A stretch of 64,000 nt of DNA from CBDFKF01 sp965248765 (GTDB lineage: Bacteria; Pseudomonadota; Alphaproteobacteria; VGEJ01), in NCBI GenBank assembly GCA_965248765.1, contig CBDFKF010000003.1:620001-684000 (forward strand), written 5' to 3'. The position numbers and the translations under genes were made by a program. Each line of letters begins with the position of its first letter. Positions within the stretch are counted from its first letter, which is position 1. Under the pieces are notes generated by a model, which did not search any database, had not been told where the DNA came from, and saw nothing but the letters and a program-made list of their open reading frames with translations. Below are positions 1 through 8,256 of the stretch, one piece after another.

Positions 1-569
1 TGCTCACGACGCGGCGTGATCCTCGTGGGCGAGCCACCGTATTCGACAACCTGCCAGCCGACATGCCACGTGTGGTCAGCGTCGGCCGACTCGACCTGGC
101 GAGCGAGGGGCTGCTTCTCCTGACGAATGACGGCACTCTGGCCCAGCGCTTCGCTCATCCGCGGCACGCAGTGGTCCGGCGCTACCGCGTCAGAGTGCAT
201 GGTCGAGTCGATTTGGAGGCGCTGGCCGACCTGCGGCACGGCATCCATATCGGGCGCATCGCCTACGGTTCGATCGACGCGGCCGTCGTGCGCGCGGGTT
301 CCAGCAACGCCTGGCTGGAGATCGCCCTGAGAGAAGGCAAGAAACGCGAAATCCGGCGCGTACTCGGCCATCTCGGGCTGGAGGTCAACCGGCTGATCCG
401 CACGGCGTACGGACCGTTCACGCTCGGCCGTCTTCCCCGCGGCGCCGCCACGGTGGTTCCTGAACCGACGCTCGCAGCGGCGCTAGATGCTGTGGCGGCC
501 GCGTCGCCTGAGCCGAGTCAATCAATCCCATGCGCATCGTCGGCGGCAACCTCAAGGGACGACGGCTGA
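1..569 (+). CDS. rluB: RluB-family 23S/16S rRNA pseudouridine synthase (5' end outside window)
   Basis: Converts a specific uridine in rRNA to pseudouridine. The frame is already open at base 3 (TRRDPRGRATVFDNLP...), so the gene begins before the window and its S4-like N-terminal RNA-binding part is not visible. The catalytic motif GRLDLASEGLLLLTNDG, carrying the nucleophilic Asp, follows the internal Met at 63. The core motif KKREIRRVLGHLGLEVNRL and the conserved ending RTAYGPFTLG of the RsuA/RluB family are present. The last 40 bases overlap the start of rsmD in another frame, so the two are probably cotranscribed and translationally coupled. The assignment to RluB rather than RluE/RsuA rests on motif style and neighbourhood, since rluB-rsmD pairs are common in alphaproteobacteria. 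Confidence 0.85.
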   Translation, partial: LTTRRDPRGRATVFDNLPADMPRVVSVGRLDLASEGLLLLTNDGTLAQRFAHPRHAVVRRYRVRVHGRVDLEALADLRHGIHIGRIAYGSIDAAVVRAGSSNAWLEIALREGKKREIRRVLGHLGLEVNRLIRTAYGPFTLGRLPRGAATVVPEPTLAAALDAVAAASPEPSQSIPCASSAATSRDDG

Positions 570-1093
570 CCGCGCCGAGCGGGCGGCTTGTGCGGCCGAC
601 CGGCGACCGCGTGCGCGAGGCTCTTTTCAACGCCCTCTCCCACGCGGCATGGACGCCGCCCGACGGCTTTGACGAGGCCGAGATCGTCGATGTCTTCGCT
701 GGCAGCGGCGCCCTTGGGTTCGAGGCCCTGTCCCGCGGTGCGCGGGATGCCGTGTTCATCGAGCGCGCGGCCGGCGCGCGGGCGGCGATCCAGACCAACG
801 CGGCAGCGCTAGGAGTCGCCGATCGCGTGCGCATCCTCAACCGCACCGGCGATCAGCCGGGGCCGGCGCCCAAGCCCTGTCGATTCGCATTCCTCGACCC
901 TCCCTATGGCCGTGGCCTCGCCGGCCCGGCCCTCGCCGCGCTGCGTGCGAACGGTTGGCTTGAGGCCGGCGCCGCCGTGATCGTCGAGCTCGCCAACAAT
1001 GAAGACCTTGCACCGCCGCCAGGCTTTGAGACCGTGGACCGGCGCCGCTACGGCGGCGCACGAGTCGTCTTTCTTATCAACCTCCCTGCTTAA
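530..1093 (+). CDS. rsmD: 16S rRNA (guanine(966)-N2)-methyltransferase RsmD
   Basis: SAM-dependent methyltransferase acting on G966 of 16S rRNA during 30S assembly. At 187 aa it is full length for the family. The N-terminus MRIVGGNLKGRRL is the usual RsmD opening and the RPTGDRVREALFN motif follows. The Rossmann SAM-binding region is VDVFAGSGALGFEALSRGA (about residues 53-71). The catalytic (N/D)PPY motif is seen as FLDPPYGRG near residue 120. The start at 530 lies inside the end of the pseudouridine synthase gene. The stop overlaps by 4 bases the end of the convergent mutL gene, so there is no room for a separate terminator. Confidence 0.95.
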   Translation: MRIVGGNLKGRRLTAPSGRLVRPTGDRVREALFNALSHAAWTPPDGFDEAEIVDVFAGSGALGFEALSRGARDAVFIERAAGARAAIQTNAAALGVADRVRILNRTGDQPGPAPKPCRFAFLDPPYGRGLAGPALAALRANGWLEAGAAVIVELANNEDLAPPPGFETVDRRRYGGARVVFLINLPA

Positions 1094-2880
1094 CGGCGCC
1101 CGAACAGCCGCTCGATCGCCGCGAGATCGAGTGCGATGTACGTGGGGCGCCCGTGATTGCACTGGCCGGAATGCGGCGTCCGTTCCATTTCACGCAACAG
1201 CGCGTTCATCTCCTCGGCATTCAGCCGACGACCCGCCCGGACGCTGCCGTGGCAGGCCATGGTGCTGCATACCGCATCGAGGCGCTCGCGCAAGCCGGCT
1301 GCCCGGTCGAGCTCCCGCAGGTCATCAGCGAGATCGCGCACCAGCCCCGGCACATCGGTTTGGCCCAACGGTCCCGGCACCTCTCGCACGACGATTGCGC
1401 CGGGGCCGAACGGCTCGACGGTCAAGCCCAGTTCGGCCAGTTCGTCGGCACGCTCGGCGAGACGAGCGGCGTCCGCTTCGTCGAGCTCGACCACCTCGGG
1501 GATCAACAGGCCCTGCCGCGCCACACCAGCCCCCGCCAGGGCAGCTTTCATGCGCTCGTAGACCAACCGCTCATGGGCCGCGTGCTGGTCGACGATGACG
1601 ATGCCCTCGCTGGTTTGGGCAATGATGTAGGTATCGTGCACCTGACCGCGCGCCGCGCCCAACGGGAACGCCGTGGCCCATTCATCGGCGTCTGCGCTCT
1701 CCATCGCATCGTGGCGGGCCGAGGGAGCATCGACCCCGGCCGTATCGCGGTTGCCGGCGGGCAGCGGCGCCTGATAGGCGATGCTCGCTTCCGCAAGGCC
1801 GCGGGAAAAGCTGGTACCCCGACCGCTTGCCGGGCGGAATGCACCGAGCGCCGCCTGCGCGACGCTGGTCGCCGAGCGGTGCCCTGCCAGCGCCAACGCG
1901 TGCTTGATGGCCCCGACGATCAGACCGCGGACCAGACCAGCGTCGCGAAAACGAACCTCGGTCTTGGCCGGGTGAACGTTGACGTCGATCGATTCGGCCG
2001 GCGCCTCGAGGTACATCGCCAACACGGGATGACGATCGTGCGCGAGCACGTCGTGATACGCGCCACGCACCGCACCGGCGAGGACCTTGTCGCGCACCGG
2101 ACGGCCATTGACGCATAAGAATTGCGTGCGGGCGCTGCCCCGGTTGAACGTCGGCAGACCGGCATAGCCGGTGAGCCGGATGCCCTCGCGCTCGGCCTCG
2201 ATCACCATCGCGTTCTCGGCGAATTCGCGGCCAAAAAGGGCGCGCAGGCGCGCCAGCCGCGCCTCGAACAAATCGCCGGATACCGCGGGCAACCGGAGCA
2301 GCGCGCGTTCTCCATGGCGCAACGAGAACGCGACATCGTGGTGCGCAGCGGCCAGCCGTTTGACGGTATCGTGCGCCTGCTCGAGCTCGGCGCGCTCGCT
2401 TTTAAGGAACTTGAGGCGCGCCGGAGTCGCGAAGAAGAGATCACGGACCTCGACGGTCGTTCCCCGGGTGTGCGCCGCCGGCACCGGCTTGCTGCGCACC
2501 CCGGCCGAGACCTTGAGTTCCCACGCGCTGTCCGCTGCCGCCGTGCGCGAGACGAGGCGCAGGTGGCTGACGGCAGCTATCGACGGCAGCGCCTCGCCGC
2601 GGAAGCCGAGCGTCCGAATGTTCTCGAGATCATCGTCCGGCAGCTTTGACGTGGCGTGGCGTTCGACTGCCAACACGAGGTCCTCGGCCGTCATGCCACA
2701 GCCGTCATCGCTGACGCGGATCATGTCCCTGCCGCCGCCTTCGAGCTCGATGTCGACCTGCCGGGCGCCCGCATCGATGGCGTTTTCGACCAGTTCCTTG
2801 AGCGCTGCCGCTGGCCGCTCCACCACCTCGCCGGCGGCAATCCGGTTGATGACCGATTCATCGAGCCGGCGGATCGTCAT
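1090..2880 (-). CDS. mutL: DNA mismatch repair protein MutL (endonuclease type)
   Basis: Matchmaker of methyl-independent mismatch repair, linking MutS to downstream strand incision. At 596 aa it is a normal length. The GHKL ATPase domain has the expected motifs: ELVENAIDAGA (motif I), SDDGCGM (motif II), RHATSKL and GFRGEAL (motif III). The C-terminal domain carries DQHAAHERLVYE, which fits the DQHA(X)2E(X)4E metal-binding nicking motif of endonuclease MutLs, plus ACHGSVRAG and CNHGRPTY, the usual companions of that site. The gene should therefore encode a nicking MutL rather than an E. coli-type MutL. Its ATG overlaps the pgi stop by 4 bases (ATGA), so it is translationally coupled to pgi. 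Confidence 0.96.
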   Translation of the reverse strand: MTIRRLDESVINRIAAGEVVERPAAALKELVENAIDAGARQVDIELEGGGRDMIRVSDDGCGMTAEDLVLAVERHATSKLPDDDLENIRTLGFRGEALPSIAAVSHLRLVSRTAAADSAWELKVSAGVRSKPVPAAHTRGTTVEVRDLFFATPARLKFLKSERAELEQAHDTVKRLAAAHHDVAFSLRHGERALLRLPAVSGDLFEARLARLRALFGREFAENAMVIEAEREGIRLTGYAGLPTFNRGSARTQFLCVNGRPVRDKVLAGAVRGAYHDVLAHDRHPVLAMYLEAPAESIDVNVHPAKTEVRFRDAGLVRGLIVGAIKHALALAGHRSATSVAQAALGAFRPASGRGTSFSRGLAEASIAYQAPLPAGNRDTAGVDAPSARHDAMESADADEWATAFPLGAARGQVHDTYIIAQTSEGIVIVDQHAAHERLVYERMKAALAGAGVARQGLLIPEVVELDEADAARLAERADELAELGLTVEPFGPGAIVVREVPGPLGQTDVPGLVRDLADDLRELDRAAGLRERLDAVCSTMACHGSVRAGRRLNAEEMNALLREMERTPHSGQCNHGRPTYIALDLAAIERLFGRR

Positions 2881-4166
2881 GTCCCAGCCTCCAGATAGCG
2901 TCGCGTCAGCACCTTGCCCTCTTCGACGGCCGGCTGGTCGAATGGATCGAGCCCGAGGAGACCGGCAGCGATGATTGTCTCCAGCATGAAATGCATGAAC
3001 AACGCCCCGAGCCCGTGCTCGTCGAGCCGCGGGACCGACAACAGCCGCATCGGGCGTCCGCGCGCCGCCAGGGTCTCGGCCGTGGCGTGCGCCTGAGCGG
3101 CCACGATGTCGCCGATCGTATGATCAGCGAGATAGCCGAGTCCGGCAGTTTCGGCCAGATCGCCTGGAATCCGCGGACCGAGCCCGGCGCTCTCGACGGT
3201 AATCAGGGTGAACAGCTTGTTGGCTGGGCCGTCGAGGAAGAGCTGCAACAGGCTGTGCTGATCGGCCGGACCGCGGGCCTGGACTGGCGTCGTGCCGTGG
3301 CCATCTTTGCCGAGGCTCTCGGCCCATAGTTGGCAATACCACGCACTGAAACGCCGCAAGCCGTCGGCGTAGGCCATGACCACGCTCGTATCGATCCCGC
3401 GCTCGCGCGCCAATCCCACCGCGATGGCCGCCCCCACGGCCGCCGGCGCCTCCTCGCCGCTTTCGAGGTTGCGCGTGAGAGCCGCGGCCGCCCCGGCACG
3501 CAACGCGGCTGGATCGAGACCGAGCAGCAGCGCCGGCACCGCGCCGACGACGCTCAGCACGGAGTAACGCCCGCCGACACCGGGGTCGTGATCGAGAACC
3601 GTAAAGTCGAAGCGCTCGGCGAGCCGGCGCAGTGGGTTGTCGCCCGGCTCCGCGACGACGAGGAAGCGCTCGGCGAGGGGCCCGATCCGCGCCTCCTCGC
3701 ACGCCCGGATTGCCACCAGCAGCTGAGCTAACGGCTCGACCGTGCCGCCCGATTTCGAGATAACCACGAAGCCGGTCTCCGCAACGTCGGCCAAGGTGAG
3801 CAGCTCTGCAAGCGTCCGGCCGTCGAGGCCATCGAGGAAGGTCAGTGCCGCCGCCGGGCCCGCGCCGGCGAGATCGGCGAGGCACTGCCCGCCGAGGCTG
3901 GAACCCCCGGCACCAATGAGGGCGAAGCGCGGGAACCGCTGCCGCAAGGCTTCCACCGCTGCGCTGATGACGTCGAGATCGTCGCGAAGGTCGGGCAATG
4001 CCAACAGTGGCAGCGCCCTCGACCGCCGCTCGCCCTCGAGCCATTCGAGGATCGTGACGCTCGCGTCGAGTTCGGCAGCGAACGCGACGTGGCTCAGTCC
4101 GCGCTCGCCAATGCGTTCCGCGAAGCAGCTCTCGGTCAGGTGTACATAAGACAACGATGCGCCCAC
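2877..4166 (-). CDS. pgi: glucose-6-phosphate isomerase (short alphaproteobacterial form)
   Basis: Interconverts glucose-6-phosphate and fructose-6-phosphate in the cytosol. The product is 429 aa, shorter than the E. coli enzyme (about 550 aa) but similar to the compact form I associate with alphaproteobacteria. The sugar-phosphate binding segments are present: LIGAGGSSLGGQ near residue 100 and VISKSGGTVEPL near residue 155. The SIS-like fold is also supported by DPGVGGRYSVLS, a typical PGI signature. The start is GTG at 4166; no better ATG precedes it. The stop overlaps mutL by 4 bases. The pgi-mutL order and coupling suggest cotranscription. The 72-base gap to the M16 gene upstream contains no clear signal. 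Confidence 0.92.
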   Translation of the reverse strand: MGASLSYVHLTESCFAERIGERGLSHVAFAAELDASVTILEWLEGERRSRALPLLALPDLRDDLDVISAAVEALRQRFPRFALIGAGGSSLGGQCLADLAGAGPAAALTFLDGLDGRTLAELLTLADVAETGFVVISKSGGTVEPLAQLLVAIRACEEARIGPLAERFLVVAEPGDNPLRRLAERFDFTVLDHDPGVGGRYSVLSVVGAVPALLLGLDPAALRAGAAAALTRNLESGEEAPAAVGAAIAVGLARERGIDTSVVMAYADGLRRFSAWYCQLWAESLGKDGHGTTPVQARGPADQHSLLQLFLDGPANKLFTLITVESAGLGPRIPGDLAETAGLGYLADHTIGDIVAAQAHATAETLAARGRPMRLLSVPRLDEHGLGALFMHFMLETIIAAGLLGLDPFDQPAVEEGKVLTRRYLEAGT

Positions 4167-4238
4167 GCGTGCGATGGGGGGCCCAACACGATTATACGCC
4201 GCCCCCTCGGCTCTGCGAAACGACGCCGGTTCCGCCTC

Positions 4239-5564
4239 TCAGTCCAGTCCCGCCGGGTCGCCGACAATCACTGTGATGAGATCGTCGGTGCGAATAATCC
4301 GCCGCGCGACGCGCCGCACATCGGCGGCAGTCACGGCGCGAATGTACTCGGCGCGGCGCTCGAGGTAGTCCAAGCCGAGCTCGTCGAGTTGGATGTTGAT
4401 GAGCGCATTGGCAATGTTCCCGTTGCTGGTTAGCCGCAGCGGGTATGCGCCGGCCACATAATCCTTGGCCGCCGCCAGTTCATCGTCGCTCACACCTTCG
4501 AGGGCAATGCGATCAAGCTCGATGCGAATGATGTTGAGGGTCTCAGCCGCGCGCTCGTTGGCCGTCGCCGCCCCGCCCATGTAAAGGCCGCTGCGGTCCA
4601 TGGTGCTCATATAGGTGTAGATCGAGTAAGCGAGCCCTCGCTTCTCTCGGACCTCGCGATAAAGACGCGAGGTGAAGGTGCCGCCGCCGATGACGTGGTT
4701 CATCACGTAGGCGGCGTAGAAGTCGGGGTCGTCCCGCTTGATGCCAGGCAGACCGAAACGGACGATGCTCTGGGGAATTTCGTGACGCACGACGATGGTT
4801 GCCCCGCCGGCCGCCGGGCGCGCCTCTGGCACCTCGGCCGGCCCGGCCGCCTCCGGCAGATCCGCAAATGCGAGATCGAGCAGGCGGCCCAGCTCCTCGG
4901 AGTCGATATCGCCGACCACGGCGATCACCAGATTGTCGCGTGCAAGACGGGTCGCGGCCAAAGTGTGCAAGTCATCCGCTGTGATCCCGGCGATGCTCTC
5001 CGGTGTTCCCTGCGCCGGCCGCCCATAAGGATGGTCGGGAAACGCCGCGCCGAACCATGTGCGCCCGGCGATGCGGCCAGGATCGGCCTCGTCCTGTTTC
5101 AACGTCGACAGGATCTGGCGCCGGACCCGCTCCACCGGCTCGGCATCGAACCGCGGTTTCGTGAGCGCGAGCCCGGCCAGTCTGAATGCCTCTTCACGGT
5201 TCTCGGCAAGGGTACGCAGGCTGATGTCCAGACTCTCACGCCGCGCCTGGACGCCGAACTCGATGGCGGAATCGGCGAGCCGTTCCTGGAAGGCCTGTGA
5301 ATCCAGCTCACCGGCACCCTCATCGAGCAGACCCGACAGCATGTGGGTCAGGCCTTCGGCGCCTTCCGGGTCGAGCACGGCGCCGCCGCGGAAGACAAAC
5401 TCCGCGGCGATGATCGAGATCGACGGCTCGTAGACGTGCCACGCTTTGATGCCGCCGGGGCTCTCGATGGTCTTGATGTCGAGCGCGGCCGCGCTCGCCG
5501 CGGCCCAAAGCGGCAGCACGAGCGCCAATAGCGTGACGCCCAGCGGTCTCTTCGCCGCCGCCAT
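4239..5564 (-). CDS. M16 peptidase-like subunit, catalytic motif lost
   Basis: Second member of a two-gene M16 (pitrilysin/processing-peptidase) pair, 441 aa. A Sec signal peptide is evident (MAAAKRPLGVTLLALVLPLW, cleavage near ASAAA), so it is probably periplasmic. At the position of the zinc motif HXXEH it reads GLTHMLSGLLDEG, so the second His and the Glu are absent and the subunit cannot bind zinc in the normal way. The C-terminal M16 domain is conserved (GGGTFTSRLYREVREKRGLAYS). By analogy with other M16B heterodimers it should pair with the active subunit encoded 2 bases upstream and help to bind the substrate peptide. The pairing is inferred; the loss of the motif is visible. Confidence 0.9.
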   Translation of the reverse strand: MAAAKRPLGVTLLALVLPLWAAASAAALDIKTIESPGGIKAWHVYEPSISIIAAEFVFRGGAVLDPEGAEGLTHMLSGLLDEGAGELDSQAFQERLADSAIEFGVQARRESLDISLRTLAENREEAFRLAGLALTKPRFDAEPVERVRRQILSTLKQDEADPGRIAGRTWFGAAFPDHPYGRPAQGTPESIAGITADDLHTLAATRLARDNLVIAVVGDIDSEELGRLLDLAFADLPEAAGPAEVPEARPAAGGATIVVRHEIPQSIVRFGLPGIKRDDPDFYAAYVMNHVIGGGTFTSRLYREVREKRGLAYSIYTYMSTMDRSGLYMGGAATANERAAETLNIIRIELDRIALEGVSDDELAAAKDYVAGAYPLRLTSNGNIANALINIQLDELGLDYLERRAEYIRAVTAADVRRVARRIIRTDDLITVIVGDPAGLD

Positions 5565-5566
5565 TC

Positions 5567-6907
5567 CTAGCCCCCCCCAGCGGTCGCCGGCAGCAACACA
5601 CCGGTCACGTGGTAGCCGACGAGGACGTAGCGAGCCGCCGCATTGACGGCATCGACCGACACAGCGGAGATGCGCTCAGGCCACGTCTCGATATCCTCGA
5701 TAGTAGCGCCGGACAACAGCGCAACGCCGAAAATACGCGCGGTCCGGCGCATGTTGTCGCGGGCGTAGACGGCGCTCGCGCGCATGCCGCGTTTGGACCG
5801 CTCGAGCTCTGCCTCCGTGACCCCTTCGGCCAACAGCTCGCGCACGACGTCATCGATCGCCGCCTCGATATCGTCCAGATCGAGCCCCGGATTGGGCGTC
5901 GAATAGAGGTTAAATTCCGAGATATCGAGCCGGTTGATACTGTAGTAGCTGCCTGCGGCCGCCGCGATTTGGTCCTCAACCACCAACGACCGGTAGAGCC
6001 TGCTGTTGGTGCCGCCGCCCAGAATGTCGGCGAGCAGCATGAGCGGCAGGGCATGCTCGGTAGCGCCGCGGTTGCCCGACGGCGCGAGGTAGCTACGCTG
6101 CCAACCCGGGCGCATCACCCGCTGGTCGCGGTACACGATGCGACGGTTGGCGCGTTGCGGCGGCTCCTCAACCCGATCGCGCACCACCGGCGGGCCAGCG
6201 TCGATCGGGCCGTAGTACTTCTCGGCGAGCGGCAGGATGTCTTCCAGCGTGACGTCACCGGCAACGACCAGGACGGCGTTGGCGGGCGTGTAGTGCTGCC
6301 GGTAGAAGGCCAGCGCATCGTCGCGCGTCAGGCCGCGCATCTCATGCTCCCAGCCGATGACCGGGATGCGATACGGATGGGCGAGATACAGCGCGGCATT
6401 CATCTGCTCGGCCAACAGCGCCGCCGGCTCGTTGTCGGTGCGGCTTCTGCGCTCCTCGAGGATGACTGCGCGCTCGGTCGCGACCTCGGCGTCCGCGAGT
6501 GTCAGATTGACCATACGATCGGCCTCGAGGCGCATGACGGTTTCGAGCTGGTCGGCCGGAACGGTTTGGAAATAGGCCGTGTAGTCGAGGCTGGTGAACG
6601 CGTTCTCGCTGCCGCCGTGGCGCGCCACCGCGGCCGAGAAGGTATCGCCAGGCGCACTCGGCGTCCCCTTGAACAAAAGGTGTTCGAGGAAGTGGGCGAG
6701 GCCCGACTTGCCCGGGGGATCGTCGGCGGCGCCCACCCGGTACCAAATCATGTGGGTCACGACCGGGGCGCGACGATCGGGAATGACGACGATCTCGAGC
6801 CCGTTTGCGAGCGTCGCGACCTGGGGATTGAACAGACCGGCCTCCGTCGGCACGGCCGCCAACGCCAGAACGAGCATGGACAGTAGGGCCGGCATCGCCC
6901 GGCTCAT
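5567..6907 (-). CDS. M16 family zinc metallopeptidase, active subunit
   Basis: Periplasmic metalloprotease of the M16B family, 446 aa. The signal peptide is MSRAMPALLSMLVLALAAVP, cut near TEA. The zinc/catalytic motif HXXEH is intact as HFLEH, in the context KSGLAHFLEHLLFKGT near residue 75. The downstream Glu ligand region is present (LEADRMVNLTLADAEVATERAVILEE). The C-terminal half has the usual LADILGGGTNSRLYRSLV segment. It is encoded directly before the motif-less partner with a 2-base gap, which indicates one transcript and equimolar synthesis. Substrates are unknown; related pairs are usually annotated only as zinc protease or processing-peptidase-like. Confidence 0.93.
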   Translation of the reverse strand: MSRAMPALLSMLVLALAAVPTEAGLFNPQVATLANGLEIVVIPDRRAPVVTHMIWYRVGAADDPPGKSGLAHFLEHLLFKGTPSAPGDTFSAAVARHGGSENAFTSLDYTAYFQTVPADQLETVMRLEADRMVNLTLADAEVATERAVILEERRSRTDNEPAALLAEQMNAALYLAHPYRIPVIGWEHEMRGLTRDDALAFYRQHYTPANAVLVVAGDVTLEDILPLAEKYYGPIDAGPPVVRDRVEEPPQRANRRIVYRDQRVMRPGWQRSYLAPSGNRGATEHALPLMLLADILGGGTNSRLYRSLVVEDQIAAAAGSYYSINRLDISEFNLYSTPNPGLDLDDIEAAIDDVVRELLAEGVTEAELERSKRGMRASAVYARDNMRRTARIFGVALLSGATIEDIETWPERISAVSVDAVNAAARYVLVGYHVTGVLLPATAGGG

Positions 6908-7030
6908 AATTGCGCGCGTTGGTGAAAGGAAGCGGAAGATGGGCTCAATATGGAGGAACGCCCGGCATTGGCAAGGTCCCGCTACTCAACCTTGCGTGAG
7001 CGCGCCCCGCCAGCCCTGCAGGGCGCTGAT

Positions 7031-7111
7031 TCAGGCGAAGATCAGGAGCAGGACAACGACGACGAGAACGGCAACGCCGGCGACCCACCGTACGATCTGC
7101 TTGCTGTCCAT
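7031..7111 (-). CDS. 26-residue single-span membrane microprotein candidate
   Basis: I translate MDSKQIVRWVAGVAVLVVVV followed by LLLIFA and a stop. It has a short polar N-terminus ending in basic residues and then one hydrophobic segment of about 16 residues reaching the C-terminus. Eight bases before the ATG is a strong Shine-Dalgarno run (AGGGGG), the best evidence that this is translated. It lies alone in the 285-base gap between the DUF3035 lipoprotein gene and the M16 peptidase gene, on the same strand. No function can be assigned. Chance occurrence in GC-rich DNA is possible, but the SD and the composition are unusual for spurious ORFs. Confidence 0.5.
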   Translation of the reverse strand: MDSKQIVRWVAGVAVLVVVVLLLIFA

Positions 7112-7192
7112 CCGATTCCCCCTGCTGGGCTTGGGTAGCCGCCTAACGATTTAGCTGCGGTGGCGCGCCACAAACTGGAAAAGACGGCAGCG

Positions 7193-7786
7193 CTAGAAGA
7201 CCTCCTCGAACAGCGCCTTGTCACGCTCGATGACGACCGGCGTCTCCCCCTCAGTGACCGAGCGACCAGTCGCTGCGTTCTCCTGCAATCGCTCTCTTTC
7301 CTTGGCCGCATCGACCAACTCTCCCGGCGGCGAATCCTCCCTCCAGAAGACCAACCGATCCACAAAACCCTCATCGCGGCTTGCGAACAACGCAGACTCC
7401 TGCCGCAGAACCTGGCGGATATTGGGATCGGCGCGATCGGCGCCCGCCGCTTGCAACAGCGCGGTTTCGGCAGCGGGCAATTCGTCGTTGGCCGCCGGCG
7501 CGTTCGCCACTGGTTCGTCGAATAGCGCAGCTTGGGCCTGCTCGCTTGGCCGATACTCCTGCGGTCGGGGTGCCCCGGGCGATGGCGGCCTTAGGGTCAG
7601 CTCGGGCGGCACGATAAGCGGCGCCCGCGTCACCACCGCGAACTCGTCGGGCTGGTTCTTGGTCAGGCCGAGGGCCTCGCGGCTTTGCTCACAGCTGGCG
7701 AGCCACGGCAACGATGCGCACAGGAGGGCAGCGCCGATGAGCCCCCTGCGTGGCGCCCATCTATCGCTCGATTGGCGCAAGGTCAT
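7193..7786 (-). CDS. DUF3035-family lipoprotein
   Basis: Predicted outer-membrane or periplasmic lipoprotein of about 197 aa. The N-terminus is basic and hydrophobic and ends in a lipobox (LPWLASC), with the lipidated Cys at about residue 32. The segment TKNQPDEFAVVTRAPLIVPPE just after it is the hallmark of DUF3035 proteins. The rest is acidic, Ala/Pro-rich and low in complexity. I chose ATG at 7786, which overlaps the lspA stop in an ATGA; a TTG six bases upstream is a possible alternative. Position next to lspA, the enzyme that matures such lipoproteins, and the M16 pair is typical of alphaproteobacteria. The function of the family is unknown to me. Confidence 0.85.
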   Translation of the reverse strand: MTLRQSSDRWAPRRGLIGAALLCASLPWLASCEQSREALGLTKNQPDEFAVVTRAPLIVPPELTLRPPSPGAPRPQEYRPSEQAQAALFDEPVANAPAANDELPAAETALLQAAGADRADPNIRQVLRQESALFASRDEGFVDRLVFWREDSPPGELVDAAKERERLQENAATGRSVTEGETPVVIERDKALFEEVF

Positions 7787-8256
7787 GTCCAAGTTTTAGT
7801 CCGTTCGCGACTGCTCCACAAGCCATCGACCAACAGAATCAAGACGCCGATCACGATGGCCGAATCGGCAACATTGAACGCGGGCCAGTGGAAGGATCCG
7901 ACGTGAAAATCGAAGAAGTCGGCCACCGCGCTGTACGCGATGCGGTCGGTAACGTTGCCTACCGCACCGCCGATGATCATGCCAATCGCAAGGGCCGGCC
8001 GTGGCTGCCGGGTTCGCCACAACCACACCGCCAGTGCGGCTACCACGATGAGCGCCACCGTCACCAAGACCCAGCCAGCAGCGCCATCGCGCCATAAGCC
8101 GAAGCTGATGCCAGGGTTCCAAACCATGACCAGGTTGAACAAGCCGGGAATGACGACCTCGCGGCCGACCTCTTGTAGGTGGTCGATCAGGATGAGTTTC
8201 GAGAGCTGATCGACGGCATAAACGACCACGCCCGTCGCCAGCCCTAGCCGCCACAT
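7783..8256 (-). CDS. lspA: lipoprotein signal peptidase LspA
   Basis: Inner-membrane aspartyl protease that removes signal peptides from prolipoproteins. The chosen start (ATG at 8256) gives 157 aa beginning MWRLGLATGVVVYAVDQLSK, with the conserved DQLSK near the N-terminus. Four membrane spans are visible. The two catalytic aspartates lie in GNVTDRI and FNVADSAI, and FDFHVG lies between them, all canonical. The open frame extends further upstream inside ileS, but that extension is a shadow of ileS. The start overlaps the ileS stop by one base (TGATG) and its stop overlaps the DUF3035 gene, so ileS-lspA-DUF3035 is an operon. Confidence 0.95.
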   Translation of the reverse strand: MWRLGLATGVVVYAVDQLSKLILIDHLQEVGREVVIPGLFNLVMVWNPGISFGLWRDGAAGWVLVTVALIVVAALAVWLWRTRQPRPALAIGMIIGGAVGNVTDRIAYSAVADFFDFHVGSFHWPAFNVADSAIVIGVLILLVDGLWSSRERTKTWT

